From positions 1 to 64,000 of the forward strand of contig NZ_JAWOCR010000054.1 of assembly GCF_046483665.1 (NCBI RefSeq): a stretch of 64,000 bases of DNA, in the 5' to 3' direction. Shown in pieces: positions 34,475 to 43,351 of the stretch. The position numbers and the translations under genes were made by a program. This stretch comes from Thiohalophilus sp046483665. Its GTDB lineage: Bacteria > Pseudomonadota > Gammaproteobacteria > UBA6429 > Thiohalophilaceae. Below the pieces are notes generated by a model. It saw only the letters and a program-made list of their open reading frames with translations. It did no database searches and was not told the DNA's origin. Each line of letters begins with the position of its first letter. The stretch's first letter is position 1.

Positions 34475-35290
34475 TCAGACGCGAAAACCGCCGTGGCGTC
34501 GGCGCAGTCGATAATCCATCCAGCCAATCCCGGCAACGATGCCGATGATCAGCACCGTCAGCAGGGTCCCCCAGTACCAGCCCGGCAGGTCGGGGCGCCA
34601 TTTTTCCAGTTCTTCGGCGCTGGGAAGTTGCTCGCGGCCGAGAAATTCCTGGGCCAGATCGATACGCGCCTGGAGGGACTCATTGCGTTTTTTCTGTTGT
34701 TCCAGCTGGGTCCGGTATTGTTCAACCCCCGGAGGATCGGGGGTGGATTGTTCAGATTGTTCCCGGAGGGTTTCGATTTCGGCCTGGAGTTGTTTGATCT
34801 GGCGTTCTTTTTCGGCCAGTTGCTGCAGGTTTTCCTCGTTAAGTGCCTCACTGTCGCCGCCGATATCGATCTGTTTTTTCAGTTCGCGGATAGTGGTTCG
34901 GGCATTGGATAATTCGTCCCTGCGAATTTGCAGATCCCGTTGGAGCTTGCTCAGGCGTTCGGTTTTTTGTTTGATATCGCTGGTCAACTCATCATGTTTT
35001 TTGGCCAGAAGATCGTATTCCACGGTAGCCGGCTGACGATCGACCAGATAGGCAGCATGGATCCAGCCCTGCTTACCGTCCTTCAGTCGAACCTGTTTAA
35101 AATCTTCCTGCGTCTGCAATACCTCCAAACGGTCGCCACTGGAGAGCATCGTGGTGATCGGGCTGTTAACGTCGGGTTGCTGATGGAGGCCGATCTCGAT
35201 GCGATCGGTCACATATTCGGTGGCTGCCTGGCTCAAGGGGGAACCAACGAGTAACAGGACAAGCCAGGTAAACCGGAGGTATGTTTTCAT
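34475..35290 (-). CDS. SH3-domain / coiled-coil membrane protein (YgiM/TIGR04211 type)
   Basis: 271 aa. A signal peptide (cleavage near PLSQAATEY) is followed by a bacterial SH3 domain at about residues 25-85 (VTDRIEIGLHQQPD, GWIHAAYLV). A long heptad-rich coiled coil comes next (about 95-225; DLLAKKHDELTSDIKQKTER). Then there is one C-terminal membrane span (YWGTLLTVLIIGIVAGIGW) and a basic cytoplasmic tail. This order is the TIGR04211/YgiM family, thought to act in the cell envelope; its mechanism is unknown to me. A perfect 12-bp hairpin lies just upstream. Confidence 0.9.
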   Translation of the reverse strand: MKTYLRFTWLVLLLVGSPLSQAATEYVTDRIEIGLHQQPDVNSPITTMLSSGDRLEVLQTQEDFKQVRLKDGKQGWIHAAYLVDRQPATVEYDLLAKKHDELTSDIKQKTERLSKLQRDLQIRRDELSNARTTIRELKKQIDIGGDSEALNEENLQQLAEKERQIKQLQAEIETLREQSEQSTPDPPGVEQYRTQLEQQKKRNESLQARIDLAQEFLGREQLPSAEELEKWRPDLPGWYWGTLLTVLIIGIVAGIGWMDYRLRRRHGGFRV

Positions 35291-35320
35291 TCTGTATATA
35301 TCCAGCTATTTAATTGTTTG

Positions 35321-35360
35321 GGCCTCCCGGCAACGCAGCAAAGAAGGATGCCGGGAGGCC
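35321..35360. repeat. perfect 12-bp inverted repeat
   Basis: GGCCTCCCGGCA (35321-35332) and TGCCGGGAGGCC (35349-35360) are exact complements with a 16-nt loop. It lies between the prlC stop and the SH3-domain gene start on the same strand. There is no T-run on the minus strand, so it is more likely an RNA-stability or attenuation hairpin than a plain terminator. Confidence 0.6.
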
Positions 35361-35431
35361 AGACAGTCTGTTTGGTTACAGAGCCATTGTCATCATTCCG
35401 GTTTGTTCATACAGCAGCGCGAGCCTGTCAT

Positions 35432-37474
35432 TCATGCCGCAATGCCGGTATGACGCAACAAGGCATCGATTTTGGGTTCCCTGCCACGGAAGTCGACGAA
35501 CAGCTGCATCGGTTCCCGGGTGCCGCCCTGCTCCAGTACCGATGTCAAAAACCGCTGACCGGTGGCGCGATCAAAAATGCCCTGTTCCTCAAACAGGGAG
35601 AAGGCATCAGCGGACAACACTTCCGCCCACAGGTAACTGTAATAGCCGGCCGCGTAACCGCCAGCGAAGATATGCGCAAAACCGTGCTGGAATCGATTAT
35701 ACGGCGCGGGTTTGACCACTGTCACTTCTTCCCGCACCTCATCCAGCATCTCCTGTATCCGGCTGCCCTGCCGCGGTTCATATTCCAGGTGCAGGCGAAA
35801 ATCGAACATCGAGAACTCCAGCTGGCGCACCATGAACATGCCGGCCTGGAAATTTTTCGCAGCATACATCTTCTGATAGAGATCCTCGGGTAAGGGTTCA
35901 CCGGTTTGATAATGGCCGGTGATCACGTCCAGTGCCTCCCGTTCCCAGCACCAGTTTTCCATGAACTGGCTGGGCAGTTCGACCGCATCCCAGGCCACAC
36001 CGTTGATACCCGATACCCCGATGTGATCGACCCGGGTCAGCATATGATGCAGACCGTGACCGAACTCATGGAACAGGGTGATCACCTCGTCATGAGTGAA
36101 CAGGGCCGGCTGGTCACCGACCGGGGGAGTCAGGTTACAGGTCAGGTAAGCGACCGGCGTTTGCAGCTCGCCGCTGATGTGGCGCAGCCGTCCGCGGCAG
36201 TCGTCCATCCAGGCGCCGCCGCGTTTTTTCGATCGCGCATAGAGATCCAGATAGAACTGACCGCGCAGCTGCCCCTGTGCATCGCGAATTTCGTAAAAAT
36301 GGATATCCGGATGCCAGGTATCGACCCCGTCGATCTCCTTGATCTGGATACCGTAGAGCCGTCTGACCACCTCGAACATGCCGGGGATGACGCGGCTCTC
36401 CGGAAAATAGGGTTTGAGATCTTCCTGCGAGATGGCGTATTTATGCTGGCGTAGCTTCTCAGAGTAATAGGCAATATCCCACGGCTTCAGCTGTTCCAGA
36501 CCGTGCTGCTGGCAGGCAAAGTCGCTCAGTTCGGCGAGATCCTGCTCGGCCACCGGTTTGGACCGGCGGGCCAGATCATGCAAAAAGGAGAGCACCTGGT
36601 CCGGCGATTCGGCCATCTTGGTGGCCAGCGAACGTTCGGCATAATTGGCGTAACCGAGCAGTTGGGACAGCTCGTGGCGCAGCGCGAGGATCTCCTCCAT
36701 CACTTCGGAGTTATCCCATTGTCCCGCGTTGGGCCCCTGGTCCGAAGCGCGGGTGATATAGGCCTCATGCAGTTCAGCGCGCAGATCCCGATCATCGGCA
36801 TGGGTCATCACGGCATAATAAGAGGGAAAATCGAGGGTAAAGACCCAGCCTTCCTGCGCTTTTTCCTCCGCGGCCTGGCGGGCCATGGCACGGGCCGATT
36901 CGGGCAGGCCGGCCAGCCGGGATTCATCAAGGATCTGCTTGTACCAGGCCTGGGTGGCATCCAGCAGGTTTTCCTCGAATCGGGTGGTCAGGTTGGAGAG
37001 CCGTTGCTGGATTTCCTTGTAACGCTGTTTTTTCTCCGTGGGCAGATCCACGCCGGAAAGATGAAAGTCGCGCAGCGCGTTGTCGATGATCTTTTTCTGT
37101 GACGGGCCCAGTTGTGCATATTCCGGCGAGTCGGCAACGGCTTTGTAAGCGGCATACAGCTGTTCGTTCTGGCCCAGTTCGGTGGCATAGTCACTGAGTT
37201 TGGGCAGACAGGCGTTGTACGCTTCGCGCAGGGCGTCGCTGTTGACCACCGAGTTCATGTGACTGACCGGCGACCAGATCCGATCCAGCCGATCGTCCAT
37301 TTCTTCCAGGGGCTGGATCAGATTCTCCCAGCTGTAGTGATCGTTGTCGGCCAGCAGCTTTTGCAGTTGCTCACGGTTATGTTGCAATAACGTGTCGATT
37401 GCCGGCTCGACATGTTCGGGGTGAATACGACTGAACGGCGGCAGGCCGGTCAATTCAAGCAAAGGATTGGACAT
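35432..37474 (-). CDS. prlC: oligopeptidase A (M3 family metallopeptidase)
   Basis: 680 aa, the same length as E. coli PrlC. It is a cytosolic zinc endopeptidase that degrades short peptides, including cleaved signal peptides. The zinc motif is TLFHEFGHGLHHML, with a downstream ligand region WDAVELPSQFMENWCWE. The N-terminus MSNPLLELTGLPPFSRIHPE aligns with the family, so I take the ATG at 37474 rather than an in-frame TTG just upstream. It is divergent from srkA across about 95 bp. Confidence 0.96.
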   Translation of the reverse strand: MSNPLLELTGLPPFSRIHPEHVEPAIDTLLQHNREQLQKLLADNDHYSWENLIQPLEEMDDRLDRIWSPVSHMNSVVNSDALREAYNACLPKLSDYATELGQNEQLYAAYKAVADSPEYAQLGPSQKKIIDNALRDFHLSGVDLPTEKKQRYKEIQQRLSNLTTRFEENLLDATQAWYKQILDESRLAGLPESARAMARQAAEEKAQEGWVFTLDFPSYYAVMTHADDRDLRAELHEAYITRASDQGPNAGQWDNSEVMEEILALRHELSQLLGYANYAERSLATKMAESPDQVLSFLHDLARRSKPVAEQDLAELSDFACQQHGLEQLKPWDIAYYSEKLRQHKYAISQEDLKPYFPESRVIPGMFEVVRRLYGIQIKEIDGVDTWHPDIHFYEIRDAQGQLRGQFYLDLYARSKKRGGAWMDDCRGRLRHISGELQTPVAYLTCNLTPPVGDQPALFTHDEVITLFHEFGHGLHHMLTRVDHIGVSGINGVAWDAVELPSQFMENWCWEREALDVITGHYQTGEPLPEDLYQKMYAAKNFQAGMFMVRQLEFSMFDFRLHLEYEPRQGSRIQEMLDEVREEVTVVKPAPYNRFQHGFAHIFAGGYAAGYYSYLWAEVLSADAFSLFEEQGIFDRATGQRFLTSVLEQGGTREPMQLFVDFRGREPKIDALLRHTGIAA

Positions 37475-37570
37475 CAATACGGTACCTGATACTGTGTAAG
37501 TGAATTTGGGCGCTCCTTGCGCGGACTAATTTAGCATGAACCGCCATCGCCTGCGGCACGGGAGACAGTT

Positions 37571-38560
37571 TTGGCCGAAAACAGCTTGCCTTATGCCAAT
37601 CTGACACCGGCCCTGATACTGGATGCTGTCGATGCCTGCGGTTTTCAAGCCAGCGGCGCCCTGCTGGCATTGAACAGTTACGAAAACCGGGTCTATCAGG
37701 TCGGTCTGGAGGACAGGACGTTTCTGATTGCCAAGATCTACCGCCCGGGGCGCTGGTCGGACGAGGCAATTCTGGAAGAACACGCCTTCGCCCACGAGCT
37801 GGCCGATCTGGAAATCCCCGTGATTGCCCCGCTGCAACTGCCCGACGATCAGACCCTGGTGCACTATGGCGGTTACCGGCTGGCCCTCTATCCCCGTCGC
37901 GGCGGGCGTCCGCCGGAGCTCGACGATCCGGACCATCTGCGCTGGATGGGGCGAATGCTGGGCCGCATCCATGCCTGCGGCAGCCAGCGGCTGTTTCGCC
38001 AGCGTCCCCGCTTGAGTATCGAGCTACTTGGCACTGGCCCCTATGCTTATTTAATGGAACACGATTTCGTCCCCGCCGAGCTGGCTCACAACTATCGCCA
38101 GGCGGCCGAGGCTTTGCTGGAGGCGATCACGGCGATCTGGGTCGAGGTCGGGGAGTGGATCGATCCCCTGCGACTGCACGGTGACTGCCATCCCGGTAAT
38201 ATCCTGTGGACCGAGCAGGGGCCCCATTTTGTGGATCTGGATGACTGCATGACCGGCCCGGCGGTGCAGGATCTGTGGATGCTGCTCAGTGGCGAGCGGG
38301 GAGAGATGACCCGCCAGATGGCTCTGTTGCTGGAAGGTTACAGTCAGTTTTACGATTTCAATGCACTGGAATTACGTCTTGTAGAGGCGCTGCGGGGCCT
38401 GCGGCTGATTCACTACAGCGGCTGGCTGGCCCGGCGCTGGCACGATCCCGCCTTTCCCATGCACTTTCCCTGGTTCAATACCCCCCGCTACTGGGAAGAG
38501 CAGCTCAACATCCTGCGTGAGCAGCTGGAGAGGCTGGAACAACCCCCCCTGGAACCGTGA
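37571..38560 (+). CDS. srkA: stress response kinase SrkA/RdoA (YihE)
   Basis: 329 aa with a TTG start at 37571 preceded by GGAGAC; E. coli YihE has 328. It is a eukaryotic-like Ser/Thr (APH-fold) kinase linked to envelope and oxidative stress survival. The N-lobe contains LNSYENRVYQVGLED, a nucleotide-loop region, and the invariant lysine in FLIAKIYRPGRW. The catalytic loop LHGDCHPGNILW and the metal motif FVDLDDCMTGPAVQDLW are intact. Confidence 0.93.
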   Translation: MAENSLPYANLTPALILDAVDACGFQASGALLALNSYENRVYQVGLEDRTFLIAKIYRPGRWSDEAILEEHAFAHELADLEIPVIAPLQLPDDQTLVHYGGYRLALYPRRGGRPPELDDPDHLRWMGRMLGRIHACGSQRLFRQRPRLSIELLGTGPYAYLMEHDFVPAELAHNYRQAAEALLEAITAIWVEVGEWIDPLRLHGDCHPGNILWTEQGPHFVDLDDCMTGPAVQDLWMLLSGERGEMTRQMALLLEGYSQFYDFNALELRLVEALRGLRLIHYSGWLARRWHDPAFPMHFPWFNTPRYWEEQLNILREQLERLEQPPLEP

Positions 38561-38684
38561 GAGGGAAACTCCGTCGCCTCGCCGGTAAATATCTCCAGTC
38601 CCAATCCTGTGCAGAAGAGAGCGTCCAAACCGTTGGCAGGAAAATAAAATACCAGCTCGTCGGGGCGCCCTTTTTATTGCAGAG

Positions 38685-39005
38685 TTATTCCGGTTTCCAG
38701 ATCCCGACAGCCGGGTCGTCGGTCTGCTCGCTGCGGCCCTGGGGGGCAGCCGCAGCCGGTTGTTGCTCGGCGGCGGAGTCCTGCGCTTCCTGGGCGGCGA
38801 CATGCTTGGCGAAGGCAGCCAGCTGGTCGATTACCTCGTCGCGTTCGTTGTCGCCACCAGGATAGCCTGCGGCCAGATAACCGGAGACGGCTGACAGGTA
38901 CTGCAGGGCCAGCATCATGTTCTTTTCCACGTTGGGATCGTGTTGCACAATCACATTGTAGATACCGTGGATCAGATCATCGGACAGGGTGATGGAATCG
39001 CTCAT
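38685..39005 (-). CDS. small hypothetical cytoplasmic protein
   Basis: 106 aa. I do not recognise the family. The N-terminal half (MSDSITLSDDLIHGIYNVIV onward) is helical and well conserved in look. The C-terminal third is Ala/Gln/Pro-rich and disordered (AAEQQPAAAAPQGR). The start at 39005 was chosen over an in-frame upstream one because the latter runs into the gor promoter region. It is convergent with srkA and divergent from gor. There is no signal peptide. Confidence 0.65.
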   Translation of the reverse strand: MSDSITLSDDLIHGIYNVIVQHDPNVEKNMMLALQYLSAVSGYLAAGYPGGDNERDEVIDQLAAFAKHVAAQEAQDSAAEQQPAAAAPQGRSEQTDDPAVGIWKPE

Positions 39006-39139
39006 ATTCGGTTTCCCGTTTGGCTTTATAAATGGATGCAGGATTTTACGATCTCTATATAATATTGTCTCTACCGCCAAGACCCTGTCATTTTTCGGGT
39101 TTCAGGAAAATTCACCCCCAATCGCAGTAGAGAGTCTCT

Positions 39140-40489
39140 ATGAGTCAACATTTCGATCTGATTTCCATCGGCGCCGGCAGCGGCGGGTTGTCCGCGGCCG
39201 AGCGTGCCGCCGAGTACGGTAAAAAAACCGCTGTCATTGAAAATAACAAACTGGGCGGCACCTGTGTGAACGTCGGTTGCGTACCCAAGAAGGTGATGTG
39301 GTTCGCCGCCGGCGTCGCCGAAACATTGCATGACGCCAGCGGTTATGGCTTCGACATCAGTATCAACAAGTTCGACTGGGGCAAACTGGTCGAGGCCCGC
39401 GAGGGCTATATCAACGGTATCACCGACTGGTACGGCAATTACCTGAAGGATTCCAACATCGAGCACATCCAGGGCACGGCCCGCTTTGCCGATGCCCACA
39501 CTCTGGACGTGGATGGCGAGCAGTACACCGCCGACCATATCGTCATCTCCCCGGGTGGCTATCCGGTGATACCGGAGGTTCCGGGGGCCGAGCACGGTAT
39601 CACTTCCGATGGTTTCTTTGCCCTCAAGGATCAGCCCAAACGGGTTGCTGTGGTGGGCGCCGGTTATATCGCGGTGGAGCTGGCCGGGGTGCTGAACAGC
39701 CTGGGCAGCGAGGTCAGCATGCTGTTGCGACGGGATCATTTTCTTTCCAGTTTCGACGCCATGCTGCGTGAGAGCCTGATGGAAGAGATGATGAACGCCG
39801 GGGTCAATATCATGTCCCGGGTCAACGTCGAACAAATTGAAAAACAGGCTGATGGCACGTTGAATATTCACTGTCAGAGCGGTGTCATTCTCGAAGGCTA
39901 TGACTGTCTGATCTGGGCCATTGGCCGGGCACCCAGTACGGCCAACCTGAATCTGGATGCGGCCGGAGTCCAGTATAACGATGATGGCACCATTCCGGCC
40001 GATGCGTATCAGCAGACCAATGTCGAAGGTGTCTATGCGCTTGGTGATGTGATCGGCAAGGCACAACTCACTCCGGTAGCGATCGCCGCTGCGCGTCGCC
40101 TGTCGGACCGGCTGTTCAACAACATGCCCGAGCGCAAACTCGATTATGAAAACATCCCCACGGTGATGTTCAGTCACCCGCCTATCGGCACCATCGGTCT
40201 GACCGAAGACGAGGCGCGCGAACAGCATGGTGATGCAGTCAAGATTTACCAGACCGGCTTCACCGCCATGTACCATGCATTCAGTCCCCATCCCCAGCGT
40301 ACCGCCATGAAACTGGTCTGCGTCGGCGCCGACGAAAAAGTCGTCGGTTGTCACATCATCGGCATGGGCGCCGATGAAATGCTGCAGGGCTTCGGCGTGG
40401 CGATCAAAATGGGCGCCAACAAGAAAGACTTCGACAACTGTGTCGCGCTGCACCCGACCAGTGCTGAAGAACTGGTGACACTTAGATAA
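39140..40489 (+). CDS. gor: glutathione-disulfide reductase
   Basis: 449 aa; E. coli has 450. This FAD enzyme reduces oxidised glutathione with NADPH. The FAD motif SIGAGSGGLSAAERAA is followed by the redox-active disulfide GGTCVNVGCVPKK. The NADPH motif is VVGAGYIAVELAGVL, the second FAD motif is GVYALGDV, and the C-terminal catalytic His-Glu is in ALHPTSAEELVTL. The start MSQHFDLISIGAGSG follows AGAGAG. A repeat cluster lies just downstream. Confidence 0.96.
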   Translation: MSQHFDLISIGAGSGGLSAAERAAEYGKKTAVIENNKLGGTCVNVGCVPKKVMWFAAGVAETLHDASGYGFDISINKFDWGKLVEAREGYINGITDWYGNYLKDSNIEHIQGTARFADAHTLDVDGEQYTADHIVISPGGYPVIPEVPGAEHGITSDGFFALKDQPKRVAVVGAGYIAVELAGVLNSLGSEVSMLLRRDHFLSSFDAMLRESLMEEMMNAGVNIMSRVNVEQIEKQADGTLNIHCQSGVILEGYDCLIWAIGRAPSTANLNLDAAGVQYNDDGTIPADAYQQTNVEGVYALGDVIGKAQLTPVAIAAARRLSDRLFNNMPERKLDYENIPTVMFSHPPIGTIGLTEDEAREQHGDAVKIYQTGFTAMYHAFSPHPQRTAMKLVCVGADEKVVGCHIIGMGADEMLQGFGVAIKMGANKKDFDNCVALHPTSAEELVTLR

Positions 40490-40494
40490 GAGGG

Positions 40495-40602
40495 CCCAGG
40501 GCCGAGTGACGAGTAACGAGGAAAGCTCACCACCAGGATACCAGGGCACAAAGTAACACAAAGAATTTTGATTATTCTTGGTGTCTTTGAGTCCTGGTGG
40601 TT
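40495..40602 (+). repeat. composite repeat: ACGAG minisatellite plus CACCACCAGG inverted repeat
   Basis: GCCCAGGGCCGAGTGACGAG then TAACGAGGAAAG (40495-40525) is the minisatellite. Directly after it the inverted repeat begins CACCACCAGGATACCAGGGC (40528) and ends TTGAGTCCTGGTGGTTAA (about 40602), with an AT-rich centre. It fills the gap between gor and the gamma carbonic anhydrase gene. The same two modules in the same order occur at 53738-53836. Confidence 0.8.
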
Positions 40603-40629
40603 AAAGTCATTAATGAGGCGGATTGGATT

Positions 40630-41157
40630 ATGGCGATCAGGGATTTTGAAGAAATCATGCCGGATCTGCATCCCGATGCCTATGTGGATGAGTCGGCGCT
40701 GGTGATCGGGGATGTGGTCATCGGGGCCGACAGCTCGGTCTGGCCGTTCACGGTGATCCGGGGCGATGTGAATGCGATCCGCATCGGCGCGAATACCAAT
40801 ATCCAGGATAATTCGGTGCTGCATGTCACCCACGACGGGCCGCACAATCCCGGCGGGTATGCGTTGAAGATAGGCGATAACGTCACAGTCGGTCATCGTG
40901 TCATCCTGCACGGCTGCACGATTGAAGATAACTGTTTGATCGGAATGGGTGCGACCGTGATGGATGGGGCCGTGGTTCATGAACACACCATCCTCGGCGC
41001 CGGTGCCCTGGTGACGTCTGGCAAGAAACTGGAAAGCGGTCTGTGGCTGGGCAGCCCGGCGCGCAAGGTGCGCGAGCTGAGCGACGAGGAACGCGAGTCC
41101 ATTGTCTATTCCGCGCAACACTATGTTCGACTGAAAAACCGCCACCAGTTATCCTGA
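40630..41157 (+). CDS. gamma-class carbonic anhydrase-like protein (YrdA/CaiE type)
   Basis: 175 aa from ATG 40630 (MAIRDFEEIMPDLHPDAYVD); the open frame further upstream lies inside a repeat. A left-handed beta helix is indicated by hexapeptide repeats (VIGDVVIGADSSVWPF). The zinc ligands are in VLHVTHDGP and VTVGHRVILHG, as in CamH-type enzymes. A C-terminal helix closes the trimer. YrdA-like proteins may hydrate CO2 or act as acyltransferase-like folds; activity is not certain. mpg follows after 6 bp. Confidence 0.9.
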   Translation: MAIRDFEEIMPDLHPDAYVDESALVIGDVVIGADSSVWPFTVIRGDVNAIRIGANTNIQDNSVLHVTHDGPHNPGGYALKIGDNVTVGHRVILHGCTIEDNCLIGMGATVMDGAVVHEHTILGAGALVTSGKKLESGLWLGSPARKVRELSDEERESIVYSAQHYVRLKNRHQLS

Positions 41158-41163
41158 CAGGCC

Positions 41164-41844
41164 ATGGCACGACTCAAGCCGGCCTTTTTCGACCAACCCC
41201 CCTGCGATCTGGCCCGGGCATTGCTGGGCAAGGTGTTGCGGCATCGTTATGGCCAACACTGGCTGGCCTGTCGGATCATTGAAACCGAGGCCTATTATCT
41301 CGAGGAGCGGGGCAGCCACTCCTCGCAGGGCTATACCGATAAACGTCGGGCAATGTTCATGCCCCCGGGCACTATTTATATGTATTACGCCCGGGGCGGC
41401 GACTCGCTGAACATCAGTGCACGTGGCGAAGGTAACGCGGTATTGATCAAATCCGGCGTGCCGCATTTCGATCGTCTCTCGCCGCGCAGCAATCTGTCCA
41501 TCATGCAACGTCTCAATCCCGTCAAGGGTTCTGGCAGGTTACGTCCGGAAGTAAAAATGTGCAGTGGCCAGACCTTGTTGTGTGCGGCGCTGGGGCTCAA
41601 GGTTGCTCAATGGGATCAACAACAGTTCGATACGCAGCATTTTTATATCGAGGATGTGAGTTATGTGCCTGAAATGGTGATCCAGACGACCCGTCTGGGG
41701 ATTCCCGCCGGGCGAGATGAACATCTCATGTATCGCTATATTGACCACGCCCACACGGCTCAATGTACCAGTAATCCGTTGAGCAAACGCGCCTGGCACG
41801 AGGGACAGGATTATGTCCTCCACCATCTATCTGATACTCGCTGA
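41164..41844 (+). CDS. mpg: DNA-3-methyladenine glycosylase (AAG/MPG family)
   Basis: 226 aa. It removes alkylated purines from DNA in base-excision repair. Family stretches are LLGKVLRH, the catalytic region RIIETEAYYLEERGSHSSQG, and MFMPPGTIYMYYARGGDSLN, which contains the base-flipping tyrosine zone. The YGMHYCLN-type motif is varied here (YMYYARGGDSLNIS), as in several proteobacterial members. The end overlaps the DUF2784 gene by 32 bp. Confidence 0.88.
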   Translation: MARLKPAFFDQPPCDLARALLGKVLRHRYGQHWLACRIIETEAYYLEERGSHSSQGYTDKRRAMFMPPGTIYMYYARGGDSLNISARGEGNAVLIKSGVPHFDRLSPRSNLSIMQRLNPVKGSGRLRPEVKMCSGQTLLCAALGLKVAQWDQQQFDTQHFYIEDVSYVPEMVIQTTRLGIPAGRDEHLMYRYIDHAHTAQCTSNPLSKRAWHEGQDYVLHHLSDTR

Positions 41845-42196
41845 GCTGACCGTTCTGCTGCATTTTCTGTTCGTGGCCTTCGTCACCGTCGGCGCGTTAT
41901 TGTTGCTGCGCTGGCCAAAACTTATCTGGCTACACCTGCCGGCGTTATTCTGGGGAATATACATCCAGTTCAGTGGCGGCTACTGCCCGCTCACGCCGCT
42001 GGAAAAAAATTTTCGTCAACTGGCCGGAATGAAAACCTATGACGGCGGCTTCATCAATCATTACCTTATCCCGATAATTTATCCACCCGGATTGACTGCC
42101 GAAATGCAGTTCATGATCGGTATAGGGTTAATCGTATTAAATGCGTTGATTTACGTGTTGTTTATCTACGGCCAACGGCATAAAGGTAATAGTTAG
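41813..42196 (+). CDS. DUF2784 integral membrane protein
   Basis: 127 aa with three to four hydrophobic segments (LAELTVLLHFLFVAFVTVGA, LIWLHLPALFWGIYIQFSG, and a C-terminal one). The motif GGYCPLTPLEKNFR is the DUF2784 signature. The function is unknown. It overlaps mpg by 32 bp, implying coupled translation, although no functional link is evident. Confidence 0.85.
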   Translation: MSSTIYLILAELTVLLHFLFVAFVTVGALLLLRWPKLIWLHLPALFWGIYIQFSGGYCPLTPLEKNFRQLAGMKTYDGGFINHYLIPIIYPPGLTAEMQFMIGIGLIVLNALIYVLFIYGQRHKGNS

Positions 42197-42208
42197 CCCA
42201 CTGGAAAT

Positions 42209-42348
42209 AACGCAAAGGACGCCAGGACGCAGAGCACGCAAAGAGAAAAGTGACTTAATGGTGCTGCTGAATAATCGGCAGTGCGTTGAAGCGCCGGGAA
42301 CATATACTTTAAAGGACCGGAGCAATAATGATTTACTTTGCGTTTCTT
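42209..42348. repeat. diverged member of the GCAAAGACGC repeat family
   Basis: The left part ACGCAAAGGACGCCAGGACG with CAGAGCACGCAAAG (42210-42243) and the right part TACTTTGCGTTTCTT (42334-42348) are partly complementary, about 90 bp apart. It fills the gap between the convergent DUF2784 and aroE genes. Confidence 0.6.
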
Positions 42349-42360
42349 CCACGATGCCAT

Positions 42361-43209
42361 CTAGGAGACCATCTCGCGACGTAACTGCTCAATGACGGGT
42401 TTGGTGTCGGGCCGCACGTCGCGCCAGAGGTAAAAGGACTCGGCGGCCTGTTCGACCAGCATACCCAGGCCATCCAGCACGGTGATGGCGCCATGTTGTG
42501 TGGCCCACTGCATGAAGGTTGTTGGCTCACTGCCGTACATCATGTCGTAACAGGTCGCGCCGGTGGCTAGCAGGTTGTCGGGCAGCGACGGGAGTTCGCC
42601 CTGTAAACTGGCGGCGGTAGCGTTGATGATCAGATCGAACTGTCTGTTGTCCAGTGCCTCGTAGCCGTTGCCCTCAATATTGCCCAGGTCGCAGAAGGCA
42701 TGGGCCAGTTCGCGGGCTTTTTCCGCCGTGCGGTTGGCGATCACCAGTTGCGCCGGCTGTTGGTCCAGCAGCGGCGCCAGCACCCCGCGCGCCGCACCTC
42801 CGGCGCCCATCAGCAACACCCGTTTGTTCGCTATCTCGATCCGGTTGTTGAGCAAATCGTTGACCAGGCCGATGCCGTCGGTGTTATCACCATACAGCGT
42901 CATATCGATGAACTTGATGGTATTGACCGCACCGGCTCGTTCGGCGCGGTCACTGCGTTCGTTCACCAGCTGCCATGCCTCCTGCTTGAAGGGCACGGTG
43001 ATATTGAGACCCTTGCCGCCGCTGGCGTCGAAGTTGCCGACAGCCTGGGCAAAGCCGCCGGGATCCACCTGGATCGCCTCATAGTGGACCGACTCGCCGG
43101 TCTGCTCGGCAAACAGGCTATGAATGCGTGGTGATTTGCTGTGGGTAACCGGGTTGCCCATCACGGCATAATTGTCGAGGCGGCGTCGGAAATCGAACAG
43201 GTCACTCAT
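42361..43209 (-). CDS. aroE: shikimate dehydrogenase (NADP+)
   Basis: 282 aa; E. coli has 272. It reduces 3-dehydroshikimate in the aromatic amino-acid pathway. The substrate-binding motif NPVTHSKSPRIHSLFAEQTG and the catalytic lysine/aspartate region NITVPFKQEA are followed by the NADP domain GAGGAARGVLAPLL, with the NRTAEKA basic patch for the NADP phosphate. The gene is complete and is divergent from ppx. Confidence 0.95.
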   Translation of the reverse strand: MSDLFDFRRRLDNYAVMGNPVTHSKSPRIHSLFAEQTGESVHYEAIQVDPGGFAQAVGNFDASGGKGLNITVPFKQEAWQLVNERSDRAERAGAVNTIKFIDMTLYGDNTDGIGLVNDLLNNRIEIANKRVLLMGAGGAARGVLAPLLDQQPAQLVIANRTAEKARELAHAFCDLGNIEGNGYEALDNRQFDLIINATAASLQGELPSLPDNLLATGATCYDMMYGSEPTTFMQWATQHGAITVLDGLGMLVEQAAESFYLWRDVRPDTKPVIEQLRREMVS

Positions 43210-43351
43210 AGGTCGGGTGTCATCAGCTGGTGAGTCAGTTGTGGGTGTGAAGAATGCATCGCTTGTCGTATGTTTCCTGCTATAACATGCACCAACACTC
43301 CATGCTAGTATTATATCGTATCCGGCGACAAACAGATAAAGATCGCATAGT

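Noticed and set aside
35288..35306. CTGTATATATCCAG before the SH3-domain gene, resembling a LexA box
   Set aside because: The spacing and right half do not fit CTGT-N8-ACAG.
39071..40561. A 496-codon open frame on the minus strand opposite gor
   Set aside because: gor is certain on the plus strand and the antisense translation has no family traits; its start region lies inside a repeat. GC-rich third positions commonly keep the opposite frame open.
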